DNA of 64,000 nt from Sphingobium sp. D43FB (GCF_002312805.1 NZ_NMUA01000005.1:124001-188000); one strand, 5' to 3'; shown: positions 1 to 11,102, counted from the first letter of the stretch. Numbers and translations: made by a program. Notes: generated by a model from the letters alone, not told the origin.

Positions 1-693
1 ATGGTTGAGGCGGATCAGCACTTCGTCGCGGCGGGGGCGGCCGACGATGATGAGTTCGACGGTATCGCCACCAGGGCTTTCGGTCTTGACCGTGGTGCCC
101 GATGGCAGATCATCGGGCAGCAGGCGGGCGACGGGCGCGCGGAGCATGGCGGGAAGCGCGGTGTCGGTGCGCGACCAAGCGGGTTCGAGCGCTTCCATGA
201 GCTTGTCGGCCCCCGGCGTGCGCCAGGAGAGCGCGCCATCCGCGCCGACGGCGATGAGATTGCGGCCGGTGGCGTCGAGCGCATAATGGCCGCCCTGGGT
301 CTGGCGGGCGTTGGCCATATGGACGCGGACGCGGGCGAGCAGTTCTTCGACCACGATGGGCTTGCGGACATAATCGACGCCGCCCGCTTCGAGCGCATGG
401 ACGACATGCTCGCTTTCGGTAAGGCCGGTCATGAAGATGATCGGCACCGGCGCGCCCTGGGGCAATTGCTTGATCGCGCGGGTGGTTTCGAACCCGTCGA
501 GGCCGGGCATCACCGCGTCCATCAGGATGAGGTCGGGGACGACATGGTCGAGCAGTTCGAGCGCCGCTTCGCCGCTGGTGGCGATGAGGACCGAGATGTT
601 CGCGGCCTCCAGCGTGTCGGTGAGGAAACGCAGGGATTCGGGCGTGTCGTCCACGACGAGGACGGTATCGGAGCGCGGCGTCGGGGTGGTCAT
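1..693 (-). CDS. Response regulator, C-terminus beyond window edge
   Basis: This is the partner regulator of the transporter-kinase upstream. Its ATG overlaps the kinase stop (ATGA), so the two are translationally coupled. A receiver domain fills residues 1-125, with acidic pocket D15/D16, probable phosphorylation site D59 in the motif LILMDAVMPG, and K111 in YVRKP. A further 100 or so residues of unassigned sequence run open to base 1. The protein is truncated by the window. Proteins of this layout often end in a LuxR-type DNA-binding domain, but none is visible here, so the output is unknown. By position it would control the urease unit; that is inference. Confidence 0.85.
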   Translation of the reverse strand, partial: MTTPTPRSDTVLVVDDTPESLRFLTDTLEAANISVLIATSGEAALELLDHVVPDLILMDAVMPGLDGFETTRAIKQLPQGAPVPIIFMTGLTESEHVVHALEAGGVDYVRKPIVVEELLARVRVHMANARQTQGGHYALDATGRNLIAVGADGALSWRTPGADKLMEALEPAWSRTDTALPAMLRAPVARLLPDDLPSGTTVKTESPGGDTVELIIVGRPRRDEVLIRLNH

Positions 694-3600
694 TTTACGG
701 CCCTTATGATTTTTATCAGCCCCTTGAGGTCGAAACGGTCGAGATGGGCGAGCATCCGGGCGGCGAGCGGCTGGGCCTGGGGCACGGCTTGCTCCAGCGC
801 GCGGATGCTCGATTCGATGCCGCGCACATGGCCGATGATCGCCTTCTGTTCGATATCGGCCAGGATCGGCAGCGCATCCTCCGGCAGATCGGGCAGGAGG
901 AGGTCGTCGGGCGCGGGGGTTTCGGGTGGCGGCGCGTCGCCGGTCCAGCGAATATGCAACTGATCGGCGATCGCGTCTAGCAGCGCGTCGAGATCGACGG
1001 GCTTCATGAGGAACATGTCGTGCGCCGCCCGGCCGTCGCCGCCGCGATGATATTCATGGGCATTGGCCGACACCATGATGATCCGCACCTTGCCGCCAAG
1101 CGTTTCGCGCAGCGCGCGGCTGATGTCCCAGCCGGATTCTCCGGGCATGGAGATGTCGAGCAGCACGATGTCGGGCGCGTTGTTTTTGGCGATCTCCAAG
1201 CCAGCGCGACCGCTGAGCGCTTCCATCACGGTGAAATCAAGCGGTTCGAGCAGGCCGCGCAACACCGCGACCTGCGACGGATCATCATCGATCAACAGCA
1301 CTTTGCGCCGGTCGCCGACATAACCTGAGATCCGGTCCACTGGGGGCGCGTCTTCGATCGGGTTGGCGACATGGCCGAGCATCAGGCGGACGGTAAATTG
1401 GGTGCCTTTGCCCGTTTCGCTGACGACCGAGAGGTCGCCGCCCAATATCTGGACCAATGCCTGGGTGATGGAGAGGCCAAGGCCGATGCCCTTTTGCCGT
1501 TGTGCGTCGGGGTTGCTGCCGCGTTCGAAGGGGTCGAACACGCGCTTCAAGTCGTCGGGCGCGATGCCAAGGCCGGTGTCGATGATGTCGAAGGTCGCCA
1601 TCTGGCTGCGATAGGCGACGCGGAAGGTGACCGAGCCGGTGCGGGTGAACTTGATCGCGTTGGAGAGCAGGTTGATGAGGATCTGGCGCAGGCGCTTCTG
1701 GTCGGTGCGGACGAAATCGGGCAGTTTTTCGGGCCGCTCGAACAGAAATTCGATCCCCTTGGACTGGGCCTGCGGGCGGAACATGTTGGCGATCTGATCG
1801 ACGAAGGGGGCAAGGCGGACGGTTTCGCTGCTGATTCGCAGGACGCCGCTTTCGACCTGGCTGATGTCGAGCAGCCCTTCGACCAGATTGGTCAGATGTT
1901 CGGCGCTGCGGCGGATGATCTTGGCGGCTTCGACGGGCGCGATGTCGTGGCCGCGCTCCATCAATTGCGCATAGCCGTAGATGCTGTTGAGCGGCGAGCG
2001 GATTTCGTGGCTGACGCTGACGAGATAGCGGCTCTTGGCGGCATTGGCGGATTCGGCGGCTTCCTTCGCCTTTTGCAGCTCCGCGCCAGTGACGTCATGG
2101 GCGATCACCTCTTCCATCAGCTTTTGCACATGATGCTCGCTTTCCTGCATCGCGGTGCGGCGGCTTTGATGGGCGAGGACGATCATCCAGGCGATGACCC
2201 CGCCGATGAGCGAGAAGAGGAGGAAGAGGCCGAGCATCAAGCTGGACATCTCCGCCGCAATGTCCGGCATCCGGCGGCCGATCTGCCAGTTGATGCCGCC
2301 CAGCAAGGCAGCATTGGCGATGGTGATGGCGGCCATGACGGCGATGAAATGGCCGACCGGCGTATGGACATAGCGGGCGATGCGTTGGGGCAGCAGCCGT
2401 TCGAGCCAGCGCGCGGCCTGCTGTGTGGCGCGGCTGTCGGATTTGCAGCGATCATGGCAGCGCGCCTCCAGCGTGCAGCAGAGCGAGCAGATGGGCGCGG
2501 CATACATGGGGCAATGCGCCATATCGACCGGCTGAAAGGCATTTTCGCAGATGATGCAGCTCTTGGTTTCCGCGCCCTCGGCCCAGTGCGAGCGGCGCGC
2601 GATATAGTAGCGACCATGGGTGAGGAGCGCGATCACCGGCGCGGCGGTGAAGGCGACGGCCATGCCGATGACCGGCGCGAACGCCTGCGCCAATTGCCCC
2701 AGCAGCCCCAGATGCGCGCTGCCCGACACCAGGATGGACAGCAGCATCGCGCCGATGCCGACGGGGTTGATGTCATAGAGATGGGCGCGCTTGAATTCGA
2801 TGCCTGCAGGGGACAGACCGAGCGGTTTGGAGATCATGAGGTCGGCGGCCAGCGCGCCGATCCAGCCCGCAGCGACGGTGGCGTAGAGGATCAGGATCGC
2901 CTCGATCGCGTCGAAGATGCCGACTTCCATCAGCAGCAGCGCGAGCAGGACGTTGAAGAGCAGCCAGACGACACGGCCGGGATGGCTGTGGGTCAGGCGG
3001 GCGAAGAAATTGGACCAGGCGATGGAGCCGGCATAGGCGTTGGTGACGTTGATCTTGAGCTGGCAGATGATGACGAACAGGCCGGTCAGTAGCAGCGACA
3101 GCCCGGCATGGCCCGACATGGCGGTGAAGATCGCCTGGAACATCGCCGTTGGATTGGCGGCGTCGCTGGCCGAGGCTGCGCCGCCGATCAGATAATGGGC
3201 CAGCCAGGAACCGAGCAGCAGTTTCATGCCGCCAATCAGCGTCCAGCCGGGGCCGCCCGCGAGCATCGCCGCCCACCATTTGCCTTTGCCGATTTTTTTC
3301 GCGCTGGGAAGGAAGCGGAGATAATCCGCCTGTTCGCCGATCTGGGGCAGGAGCGAGAGGAGCGTGGAGAGGGCGAAGCCGAAATAGAGCAGGCTGACGC
3401 TGCCATCGGGCGCGCCAAGCTGACCCGTGAAGCGCGACCATTCCGCCAGCGCGGAAGGGCCGGACCAGAGGATATAGGCGATCGGCGCGACTTGCAGCAC
3501 GATCCAGATGCCCTGGGTCGCGATCTGGAACCGGGTGATGGCGCTCATGCCGTAGAGCGCGATCGGGATGACGACGAGGGCGCTGACCAGATAGGCGACG

Positions 3601-4049
3601 CTCATCGGCATGCCGGTCATGGCGGTGAGCGCGACCGCCATGATCGTCGCTTCGACCGAGAAGAGCAGGAAGGTGAAGCTGGCGTAGATGAGCGAGGTGA
3701 GGGTCGAGCCGAGATAGCCGAACCCTGCGCCACGGGTGAGCAGGTCGATGTCGAGGCCGTGCTTGGCGGCGTGATAGGCGATCGGCAGGCCGATGACGAA
3801 CATCAGCGCGACGGCGGCGGCGATGGCGGCGACGCTGTTGGCGAAGCCGTAGGTCAGGGTGATGGACGCGCCGATCGCTTCGCAGGCGAGGAAGGCGGTC
3901 GCGCCGATGGCGGTATTGGCGACCTGCCCCGCCGACCAGCGCCGGGCGCTGTCGGCGGTGTAGCGCAGGGCATAATCCTCCAATGTCTGGCTGGCGACCC
4001 ACTTATTGTAGAGCCGCTTTTCGCGCAGGACATAGGCGGCGCGGTCCAT
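690..4049 (-). CDS. NCS1 permease-hybrid histidine kinase fusion
   Basis: This is a 1119-residue sensor. Residues 30-480 look like a complete polytopic permease of the nucleobase/cation symporter 1 type. A cysteine cluster follows (C498, C501, C513, C521, C524, C525, C531, C535), then two more membrane segments near 566-586 and 603-625. Next come a dimerisation/phosphoacceptor helix with H681 in VSVSHEIRSPLN, a HATPase domain (N-box LINLLSNAIKF, G-box GIGLGLS), a receiver domain with D965 in IVLLDISMPG, and an 80-residue tail. The layout recalls CbrA-type kinases, where a transporter serves as the sensor, but with a different transporter family. Start and stop both overlap their neighbours by ATGA (ureG upstream, response regulator downstream). 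The ligand may be urea, a purine breakdown product or a guanidino compound; the sequence does not decide. Confidence 0.85.
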   Translation of the reverse strand: MDRAAYVLREKRLYNKWVASQTLEDYALRYTADSARRWSAGQVANTAIGATAFLACEAIGASITLTYGFANSVAAIAAAVALMFVIGLPIAYHAAKHGLDIDLLTRGAGFGYLGSTLTSLIYASFTFLLFSVEATIMAVALTAMTGMPMSVAYLVSALVVIPIALYGMSAITRFQIATQGIWIVLQVAPIAYILWSGPSALAEWSRFTGQLGAPDGSVSLLYFGFALSTLLSLLPQIGEQADYLRFLPSAKKIGKGKWWAAMLAGGPGWTLIGGMKLLLGSWLAHYLIGGAASASDAANPTAMFQAIFTAMSGHAGLSLLLTGLFVIICQLKINVTNAYAGSIAWSNFFARLTHSHPGRVVWLLFNVLLALLLMEVGIFDAIEAILILYATVAAGWIGALAADLMISKPLGLSPAGIEFKRAHLYDINPVGIGAMLLSILVSGSAHLGLLGQLAQAFAPVIGMAVAFTAAPVIALLTHGRYYIARRSHWAEGAETKSCIICENAFQPVDMAHCPMYAAPICSLCCTLEARCHDRCKSDSRATQQAARWLERLLPQRIARYVHTPVGHFIAVMAAITIANAALLGGINWQIGRRMPDIAAEMSSLMLGLFLLFSLIGGVIAWMIVLAHQSRRTAMQESEHHVQKLMEEVIAHDVTGAELQKAKEAAESANAAKSRYLVSVSHEIRSPLNSIYGYAQLMERGHDIAPVEAAKIIRRSAEHLTNLVEGLLDISQVESGVLRISSETVRLAPFVDQIANMFRPQAQSKGIEFLFERPEKLPDFVRTDQKRLRQILINLLSNAIKFTRTGSVTFRVAYRSQMATFDIIDTGLGIAPDDLKRVFDPFERGSNPDAQRQKGIGLGLSITQALVQILGGDLSVVSETGKGTQFTVRLMLGHVANPIEDAPPVDRISGYVGDRRKVLLIDDDPSQVAVLRGLLEPLDFTVMEALSGRAGLEIAKNNAPDIVLLDISMPGESGWDISRALRETLGGKVRIIMVSANAHEYHRGGDGRAAHDMFLMKPVDLDALLDAIADQLHIRWTGDAPPPETPAPDDLLLPDLPEDALPILADIEQKAIIGHVRGIESSIRALEQAVPQAQPLAARMLAHLDRFDLKGLIKIIRAVK

Positions 4050-4702
4050 CAGAGGGCGGCGGTGTCTGCGGAATAAGGGCGCAGGCCGCCGGTGGCGACG
4101 ATGAAGTCGATGACGGCGGGCAGCCCGATATTGTCCTTGAGGTTGGTGAAGAGGAAGGGGCGCTGCCCGCGCATTTTCTTCGCGTCCCGGTCCATGACGC
4201 CCAGGTCCGCGCCGACCAGCGGGGCGAGGTCGATCTTGTTGATGAGCAGCAGGTCGGAACGGGTGATGCCGGGGCCGCCCTTGCGCGGGATCTTGTCGCC
4301 CGCCGACACGTCGATGACATAGATGGTGATGTCGGCGAGTTCCGGCGAGAAGGTGGCGGCCAGATTGTCGCCGCCGCTTTCGATGAAGATGAGTTCGAGG
4401 CCGGGGAATTTGCGGTGCATCGTATCGACGGCGGCGAGATTGATGCTGGCATCCTCGCGAATGGCGGTGTGCGGGCAGCCGCCGGTTTCCACGCCCATGA
4501 TGCGTTCAGGCACCAGCGCGCCGGAGCGGGTCAGAAACTCCGCATCCTCGCGGGTGTAGATGTCGTTGGTGATGGCGGCGATGTTGTAATGGTCGCGCAT
4601 CGCCTTGCACAGCCGGTCGGTCAGCGCGGTCTTGCCGGAGCCGACCGGGCCGCCAATGCCGACGCGCAGGGGACCGTTGTGACCAAGAGAAACCGGAGTC
4701 AT
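4049..4702 (-). CDS. ureG: Urease accessory GTPase UreG
   Basis: UreG is the SIMIBI-class GTPase that, with UreF and UreD (UreH), couples GTP hydrolysis to nickel delivery into urease. The 217-residue protein has the P-loop GGPVGSGKT near residue 17, the metal-binding CPH motif in the segment [13 protein letters not shown], and the guanine-specificity motif NKID. This is full length for the family. Its ATG overlaps the ureF stop and its TGA overlaps the ATG of the transporter-kinase, so the sensor is physically tied to urease maturation genes. Confidence 0.97.
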   Translation of the reverse strand: MTPVSLGHNGPLRVGIGGPVGSGKTALTDRLCKAMRDHYNIAAITNDIYTREDAEFLTRSGALVPERIMGVETGGCPHTAIREDASINLAAVDTMHRKFPGLELIFIESGGDNLAATFSPELADITIYVIDVSAGDKIPRKGGPGITRSDLLLINKIDLAPLVGADLGVMDRDAKKMRGQRPFLFTNLKDNIGLPAVIDFIVATGGLRPYSADTAAL

Positions 4703-5379
4703 GAGCGGAACAACCTTGTGTAGAGGGTTTCATGGGAGAGGGAGGCGAGTTCGAGGTCGGGCGCGGCGGTGCCGAGATCTTCGAGCGGGGTGATGAGCGC
4801 CTTGTCTGCAATGGCGGGAATGGCGTGGGATAGCGCGGCGAGCGCCAGCTGGCCATCGGTCTGGCCGAGCGGCACGAGGCGGACGCCAGCGGACACGAGA
4901 TTGGCGGCGGTGGCGTGGAGCCAGCCGTGCAGCGCGGGTTCGAGCGGGATTTCATGGGCCGCACAGGCGAGCGCCATGACGGTGGCATGCGCGATCGGGT
5001 GATCGCCGTTACGCGCGGCGAAGGCGTCGAGCGCGGGGTGAGGCCAGGCCTTGCGCGTGACCGAGAGGAAGGAGCCGCCCTGCTGGCGGCTTTCGAGCGC
5101 GGTTTCGCTGCTGCCGCGAAAGGCGGCGGCGAGTTCGGAGAGGGCGTCGAAGGCGTCGTCGTCTGGCGCTGCGCGGTAGGCGTGGACGAACAGCACCGCA
5201 TCGATCCAGCCGCCGCCGCGCGCCAGCACCGCCTCGACATAGGCCGTGACATGGGCGGCGGTGGTGATGCGGCCATCCTCGACCGCTGTTTCCAGGCCGT
5301 GGCTGTAGGTGAAGCTGCCCACCGGATAGGAAGGCGAGGTCCAGGCGAGCAGGCGGTGGAGCGCGGCGTCAGCCAGCAT
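4699..5379 (-). CDS. ureF: Urease accessory protein UreF
   Basis: UreF bridges UreD and UreG during nickel insertion into apo-urease. The chosen ATG gives a 226-residue protein beginning [16 protein letters not shown], followed by the conserved [13 protein letters not shown] segment typical of UreF. A longer in-frame reading exists upstream but would only translate the histidine-tail DNA of ureE in another frame, so it is rejected. The start lies 11 bases inside ureE, and the end overlaps ureG by four bases. UreF has no metal site of its own. Confidence 0.95.
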   Translation of the reverse strand: MLADAALHRLLAWTSPSYPVGSFTYSHGLETAVEDGRITTAAHVTAYVEAVLARGGGWIDAVLFVHAYRAAPDDDAFDALSELAAAFRGSSETALESRQQGGSFLSVTRKAWPHPALDAFAARNGDHPIAHATVMALACAAHEIPLEPALHGWLHATAANLVSAGVRLVPLGQTDGQLALAALSHAIPAIADKALITPLEDLGTAAPDLELASLSHETLYTRLFRS

Positions 5380-5869
5380 GGTCGTGGCTGTGGTGATCGT
5401 GATCGTGATCGTGATCATGGCCGTGATGGTGATGGCCGCCGCCCGAATAAGCACCGCCTTCGGGGGTGAAGGGGGCGCTGATCTTGGTCACGGTCGCGCC
5501 CAGCCCTTCCAGCATGGCGTTGATGACATGATCGTCGCGCAGGCGGATGGCGTGGGGGTGCAATTCGGCGGGCAGATGCCGGTTGCCGATATGCCAGGCG
5601 AGGCGGATCATTGCGGACGGGTCTGTAGCGGTGACTTCGACCAGTGCTTCCGGCGCAGCGAGGACTTCGACCAGGCGCCCGTCCGACAGTTGCAGCGCAT
5701 CGCCATGGTTCAGCACCGTCGCACGGGCGAGGTCGAGCAGGAACAGCGTGCCATGGTCGGCGGTATAGACCCAGCGACGGCGATGGCGCGCGTCATGGTC
5801 GAGCGTGATATGGTCGGCGGCGGGGCCGGACCAGTGGCCGTGGGGCAGGACTTCGCGGGCGGTCAGCAT
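5369..5869 (-). CDS. ureE: Urease accessory nickel chaperone UreE
   Basis: UreE is the nickel carrier of urease assembly. The ATG at 5869 gives 166 residues starting MLTAREVLPHG; upstream in-frame sequence is repeat DNA and was excluded. The UreE core is followed by a C-terminal tail with twelve histidines alternating with aspartates, resembling the nickel-buffering tails of enterobacterial UreE. The conserved dimer-interface metal histidine is probably the one in WHIGNRHLPAEL. It overlaps ureF at its 3' end and is separated from ureC by an inverted pair of G+C-rich repeats. Confidence 0.95.
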   Translation of the reverse strand: MLTAREVLPHGHWSGPAADHITLDHDARHRRRWVYTADHGTLFLLDLARATVLNHGDALQLSDGRLVEVLAAPEALVEVTATDPSAMIRLAWHIGNRHLPAELHPHAIRLRDDHVINAMLEGLGATVTKISAPFTPEGGAYSGGGHHHHGHDHDHDHDHHSHDHAG

Positions 5870-5885
5870 GGGTAAAGGCTTTCTC

Positions 5886-6033
5886 GTTCCTCCCCGGTAC
5901 GGGGAGGGGGACCAGCCGCAGGCTGGTGGAGGGGGCGGGCGGTTGCGGGCAAATTTGGCAGGGACGCGCCGTAGTGCGCGCCCCCTCCACCACCGCTTCG
6001 CGGCGGTCCCCCTCCCCGTGCCGGGGAGGAATT
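5886..6033. repeat. Inverted pair of G+C-rich palindromic repeats
   Basis: Two copies of a roughly 50-base element face each other between ureC and ureE. The left copy starts with TTCCTCCCCGGTACGGGGAG, and the right copy is its near reverse complement ending in CCGGGGAGGAATT. Each copy holds small internal palindromes. The pair can fold into one long cruciform or mRNA hairpin in the urease transcript. Repeats of this type are common between sphingomonad genes; that is recalled family knowledge, not searched. Confidence 0.85.
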
Positions 6034-6050
6034 GGGTAGCGTCGCGCTCA

Positions 6051-7763
<1,713 letters not shown>

Positions 7764-7809
7764 GGGGCGGCCTTCCGTTCGAAACGAACGGCTGATGTGA
7801 TGCCATTCA

Positions 7810-8115
7810 TCACAATTCCCCCATAACATCGCCACGGAAACCGATGACGATGCGGTTGCCTGCATAGGGGATGAGCTGCACGTCGCGGCTTTGGCCGGGT
7901 TCGAAGCGGACGGCGGTGCCTGATGGGATGTCGAGGCGATGGCCGCGCGCGGTGTCGCGGTCGAACAGCAGGGCCGGGTTGGTTTCGGCGAAATGATAGT
8001 GGCTGCCGATCTGGATCGGCCGGTCGCCGCTATTGGCGATGGTGAGGGTGATGGGAGTGCGTCCTTCATTCAGGACGATGTCGCCGGGGATGGGGAGGAT
8101 TTCGCCGGGGATCAT
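7810..8115 (-). CDS. ureB: Urease beta subunit UreB
   Basis: UreB is the small structural subunit of the (UreABC)3 urease complex. The 101-residue reading from MIPGEILP matches the usual family length. Hallmarks are the N-terminal MIPGEI, the segment [16 protein letters not shown], and [19 protein letters not shown]. An ATG five codons upstream is possible, but the chosen one has GGGGAAG about six bases before it. A palindromic repeat separates it from ureA. Confidence 0.97.
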   Translation of the reverse strand: MIPGEILPIPGDIVLNEGRTPITLTIANSGDRPIQIGSHYHFAETNPALLFDRDTARGHRLDIPSGTAVRFEPGQSRDVQLIPYAGNRIVIGFRGDVMGEL

Positions 8116-8132
8116 GGGGTCTTCCCCCACGA

Positions 8133-8210
8133 CCGTTCGGGCTGAGCCTGTCGAAGCCTTGCCCTTATCTGCAAGGAAGAAAAGCCCTTCGACAAGCTCA
8201 GGGCGAACGG
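8133..8210. repeat. Palindromic repeat with CCGTTCG ends, between ureA and ureB
   Basis: The arms CCGTTCGGGCTGAGCCTGTC (8133 onward) and the near reverse complement ending GCTCAGGGCGAACGG at 8210 flank a short A+G-rich centre. Together they form an imperfect hairpin in the urease transcript. The same arm sequence recurs at 30994-31088 inside the nuo operon, so this is a dispersed family. It fills almost the whole ureA-ureB gap. Confidence 0.85.
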
Positions 8211-8233
8211 GGCGGGGAGGGGCGTCAGGCCGT

Positions 8234-8536
8234 TCATCGGATCGGCCTGTGGACAGTCACCAGCTTGGTGCCGTCGGGGAATGTCGCCTCCACCTGAATA
8301 TCGTGGATCATTTCGGCTATCCCCTCCATCACCTGATCGCGGGTCAGGACGTGGCCGCCGCTGGCCATCAGCGCTGCTACCGACTGGCCGTCGCGGGCGC
8401 CTTCGACCACATGGTCGGTGATCAGCGCGATCGCTTCGGGATGGTTGAGCTTGACCCCGCGCGCCAGTCGATTGCGCGCAACCATGGCGGCCATTGCGAC
8501 CAGCAGCTTGTCTTTTTCGCGTCCTGTCAGGTTCAT
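8234..8536 (-). CDS. ureA: Urease gamma subunit UreA
   Basis: UreA is the 100-residue gamma subunit of urease and the structural partner of UreB and UreC. The sequence is canonical: N-terminal [31 protein letters not shown] in the middle, and the ending [12 protein letters not shown]. It lies four bases after ureD in the direction of transcription, so the two are probably translated as a pair. Confidence 0.98.
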   Translation of the reverse strand: MNLTGREKDKLLVAMAAMVARNRLARGVKLNHPEAIALITDHVVEGARDGQSVAALMASGGHVLTRDQVMEGIAEMIHDIQVEATFPDGTKLVTVHRPIR

Positions 8537-8540
8537 GGCG

Positions 8541-9425
8541 TCAGCAATAGCAGATGGTGGGCATGGAGGGCGATAGGCCGAATATCGCGGCGCGCAACAC
8601 GCCCGCCGCGCGCATCACATCCTTGCGCAGCGCGTGGGGATCGTTGCGGGTGAGGCGCAGGATCAGCAAATCATCGAAGCTGGTCGCGCCGCCGGTGGGC
8701 GCTTCGACCAGCGTGCGGGCGAGGTCGAGATAGTCGGCGGCGTCCGGCCCCGCATAAATGAGCGTGGCGACCGCGCTGGCATCGCCAAAGCCGAAGGGCG
8801 CCCGGCCGGCGGTGGCGAAGTCGCCCTCGATATGGAGCGCGTCGGCCCAGACCAGCCGCCCGCCGCGCCGGATGCGCCAGCTATCGTGGATCAGGCCGCT
8901 TTGATAGGTTTCCCCCATCGCGCCGCGCCCCAGCACCAGCATTTCCATCGCCAGCATCCGCGCGTCGGGGGCCATGTCGGCGCTCAGCGTGCGGCGCATG
9001 CGGCTGCGGTCGAACAAGATCGCTTCCTGTGCCAGCCATTCGCAGGTCGCGCCCGCGCCGATGGTGATGCTGGTGTCGATGCGGGTGGGTTCATCCTCGT
9101 CCAGCGCGCGGTAGAGCTTTTCGGCGGCCTGCGGCACGATGGTCGCGCAGACGCCCGGATCGACGATGATGTCGAGCGCCAGCCGGTCCCCGCCGGTCAG
9201 CCCGCCGCAGGTGGTGACGGTGACAGCAAGCGGAAAGTCGCCATCGCGGCCTTCGGGAAAGAGCAGCCGAGCGGGCGCGACCTGCATCATGTCACGGATG
9301 CCACGCGGCCCGAACGCCACCATGGCGCGGCCATCGACGCGCTGGTGCCGGGATTTGGGGGGCACGGTAATGGCGCGTTGCACGGTCATGGACACCATCT
9401 GATCAGGCGCGGGTGGTCGGGACAT
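8541..9425 (-). CDS. ureD: Urease accessory protein UreD
   Basis: UreD (UreH) is the scaffold that binds apo-urease and recruits UreF and UreG. The start used gives 294 residues beginning [10 protein letters not shown]. No start has a strong Shine-Dalgarno sequence; ATGs 27 and 36 bases further in are alternatives. Family landmarks are [27 protein letters not shown] and [19 protein letters not shown]. The 145-base gap to the ureohydrolase upstream holds a hairpin repeat but no clear promoter, so a shared transcript is plausible. Confidence 0.93.
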   Translation of the reverse strand: MSRPPAPDQMVSMTVQRAITVPPKSRHQRVDGRAMVAFGPRGIRDMMQVAPARLLFPEGRDGDFPLAVTVTTCGGLTGGDRLALDIIVDPGVCATIVPQAAEKLYRALDEDEPTRIDTSITIGAGATCEWLAQEAILFDRSRMRRTLSADMAPDARMLAMEMLVLGRGAMGETYQSGLIHDSWRIRRGGRLVWADALHIEGDFATAGRAPFGFGDASAVATLIYAGPDAADYLDLARTLVEAPTGGATSFDDLLILRLTRNDPHALRKDVMRAAGVLRAAIFGLSPSMPTICYC

Positions 9426-9461
9426 GGGGTATATGACGTATGGGGTGGGGGATAGCGGCGA

Positions 9462-9545
9462 TACTGTTCCCCGGCGGAAGCCGGGGTCCAGAGTCCCAAG
9501 CGCTGTGTCATCTGGCCCTGGGCCCCGGCTTTCGCCGGGGAACGG
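9462..9545. repeat. CCCCGG-type hairpin repeat between ureohydrolase and ureD
   Basis: The arms ACTGTTCCCCGGCGGAAGCC (from 9462) and GGGCCCCGGCTTTCGCCGGG (ending near 9540) are near reverse complements around a 25-base centre, giving a very stable stem. A shorter relative with the same TTCCCCGG core lies at 42073-42097. It could act as a processing signal or partial terminator within the ureohydrolase-urease transcript. Confidence 0.8.
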
Positions 9546-9570
9546 GATTGCGTGTTTGGGTGGTGCGTGA

Positions 9571-11067
9571 TCAGGTGGTCGGACGCCGCGCGCCGCCGCG
9601 GCCGTAGGTGGGATCGACCTTTTCGGTCTTGCCGTCCTTGGCGGCCTTTTCGCCGTAGAAGGGCTGGCCATGCTCAGTCGTCAGGTCGGACAGGAAGCCC
9701 GGCTGCCGGATGCCCTTCTTGCGCATTGCCACGCCGGTCAGGCAGGCGTGCATGATGAAATTGGCGTTGAGCGCGCTACGATAGGTGGGGTCGAGCACGG
9801 GGGCGAGTTCGACGATTTCGAAACCGACCAGTTCATTTTCGGCGCACAGCCGCCGCACGATCGGGATCGCTTCGCGCATCGTCAGGCCGCCGGGGACGGG
9901 CGTGCCGGTGCCGGGGATGAAGGCCGGGTCCAGCACATCCACGTCGAACGAGATGAAGATCTTCTTGCCGCTCTCACGCGCTTCCTTGAGCGCGCGCTCC
10001 ATCGTCGCGGCCCAGCCATTTTTCTCGATCTCCGGCATCGCATGGTAGCGCACGCCATTGTCGCGCATCCATTCGAAACCTTCCTTTTCGGGCCAGGGAC
10101 CGCGTAGGCCGACCTGGATGTAATTTTTGCCCAGAACATGGCCTTCCTTGACCGCGCGATAGACGGGGGCGCCATGGGTGATGAAATGAACCCCGCCCTT
10201 GCCCGCATCATAATGCGAATCGAAATGGACGACGCCGAAGCTGCCCTTGCCATGGACATCGGCAAGGCCAGCGACATCGCTATATTCGAGGCTATGGTCG
10301 CCGCCGACGATGAAGGGCAGCGCGCCGGTGCGGGCGATTTCGGCGACGCGCTCGCGGACATGGGCGACGGTACGTTCGGTCGACATATTGTCGATGGCGA
10401 TGTCGCCATAATCGACGATCTTCAATTCCTTGGACGGATCGACCATCGTGTACATGTCGATGCCGCCCGCGCCATATTGGGTCCGCATGGCCGACGGGCC
10501 GCCCTTGGCCCCGCGATAGCCCGATCCCATGTCGAGCGGCGCGCCGACGATGGCGACGTCCACTTTGCCCGCGACCAGATCTTCGGGGAAGATCGCGACG
10601 GGTGCGCCGGCGAAAGTGGCGATGCCGCCGCCATAGACGCCGCCGCCGCGCCCATTGGCGTAGTAGCTCAGTTCAAACGGCCCGGCTTCGCGCTTGGGAT
10701 CAAGGCCGGATGGGCGACGCAGTTTCCAGCCGTTGAAATCCTCATTGTCCGTATCGAGCGGGATCGCCGCCATGTCCGTCTTGGCATTGAATTTCGAGGC
10801 CTCGACCGCGTCCATCATCGCCTCGATATAGGCGTCGATTTCCTGCGGGCTTTTGGTCGCCAGCCGCTCGAACAATTTGTCGTAGGAACCGGCGAACATT
10901 TCGGCCGGGTCGGATGTCAGAAACTCGCGCTTGGCCTTGGGCAAATCCTTGATCTTGGCTTCCAGTGCGGGGGGAATGGCGGGCTTGTCGGACTGGGCGA
11001 TCACCGCCGCCGACGAAATTACCGTCGCCATCAGCAATGCGCCCAGCGCCATGCGTTTCATCGTCAT
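9571..11067 (-). CDS. Exported ureohydrolase (arginase/agmatinase family)
   Basis: This protein hydrolyses a guanidino compound to release urea; the exact substrate (arginine, agmatine, guanidinobutyrate or guanidine) cannot be read from the sequence. It has 498 residues, longer than the usual 300-320, because of a signal peptide (positive start, hydrophobic 7-22, AVIAQ cleavage region) and about 120 extra residues before the catalytic domain. The dinuclear metal ligands are intact: H258 in GGDHS, D283/H285/D287 in HFDSHYD, and D375/D377 in SFDVDVLDP. An upstream GGGGGAA supports the start. It is the first gene before ureD, so urea made in the periplasm could feed urease in the cytoplasm. Confidence 0.85.
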   Translation of the reverse strand: MTMKRMALGALLMATVISSAAVIAQSDKPAIPPALEAKIKDLPKAKREFLTSDPAEMFAGSYDKLFERLATKSPQEIDAYIEAMMDAVEASKFNAKTDMAAIPLDTDNEDFNGWKLRRPSGLDPKREAGPFELSYYANGRGGGVYGGGIATFAGAPVAIFPEDLVAGKVDVAIVGAPLDMGSGYRGAKGGPSAMRTQYGAGGIDMYTMVDPSKELKIVDYGDIAIDNMSTERTVAHVRERVAEIARTGALPFIVGGDHSLEYSDVAGLADVHGKGSFGVVHFDSHYDAGKGGVHFITHGAPVYRAVKEGHVLGKNYIQVGLRGPWPEKEGFEWMRDNGVRYHAMPEIEKNGWAATMERALKEARESGKKIFISFDVDVLDPAFIPGTGTPVPGGLTMREAIPIVRRLCAENELVGFEIVELAPVLDPTYRSALNANFIMHACLTGVAMRKKGIRQPGFLSDLTTEHGQPFYGEKAAKDGKTEKVDPTYGRGGARRPTT

Positions 11068-11102
11068 AATATTCCCCCGAACCCTGGTCCATTCTGCCCG
11101 GC

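Noticed and set aside
1371..3092. 573-codon plus-strand frame inside the permease-kinase gene
   Set aside because: It is the antisense shadow of a high-G+C gene whose minus-strand frame has clear kinase and permease motifs; the product is Asp/Gly/Ala-rich without domains.
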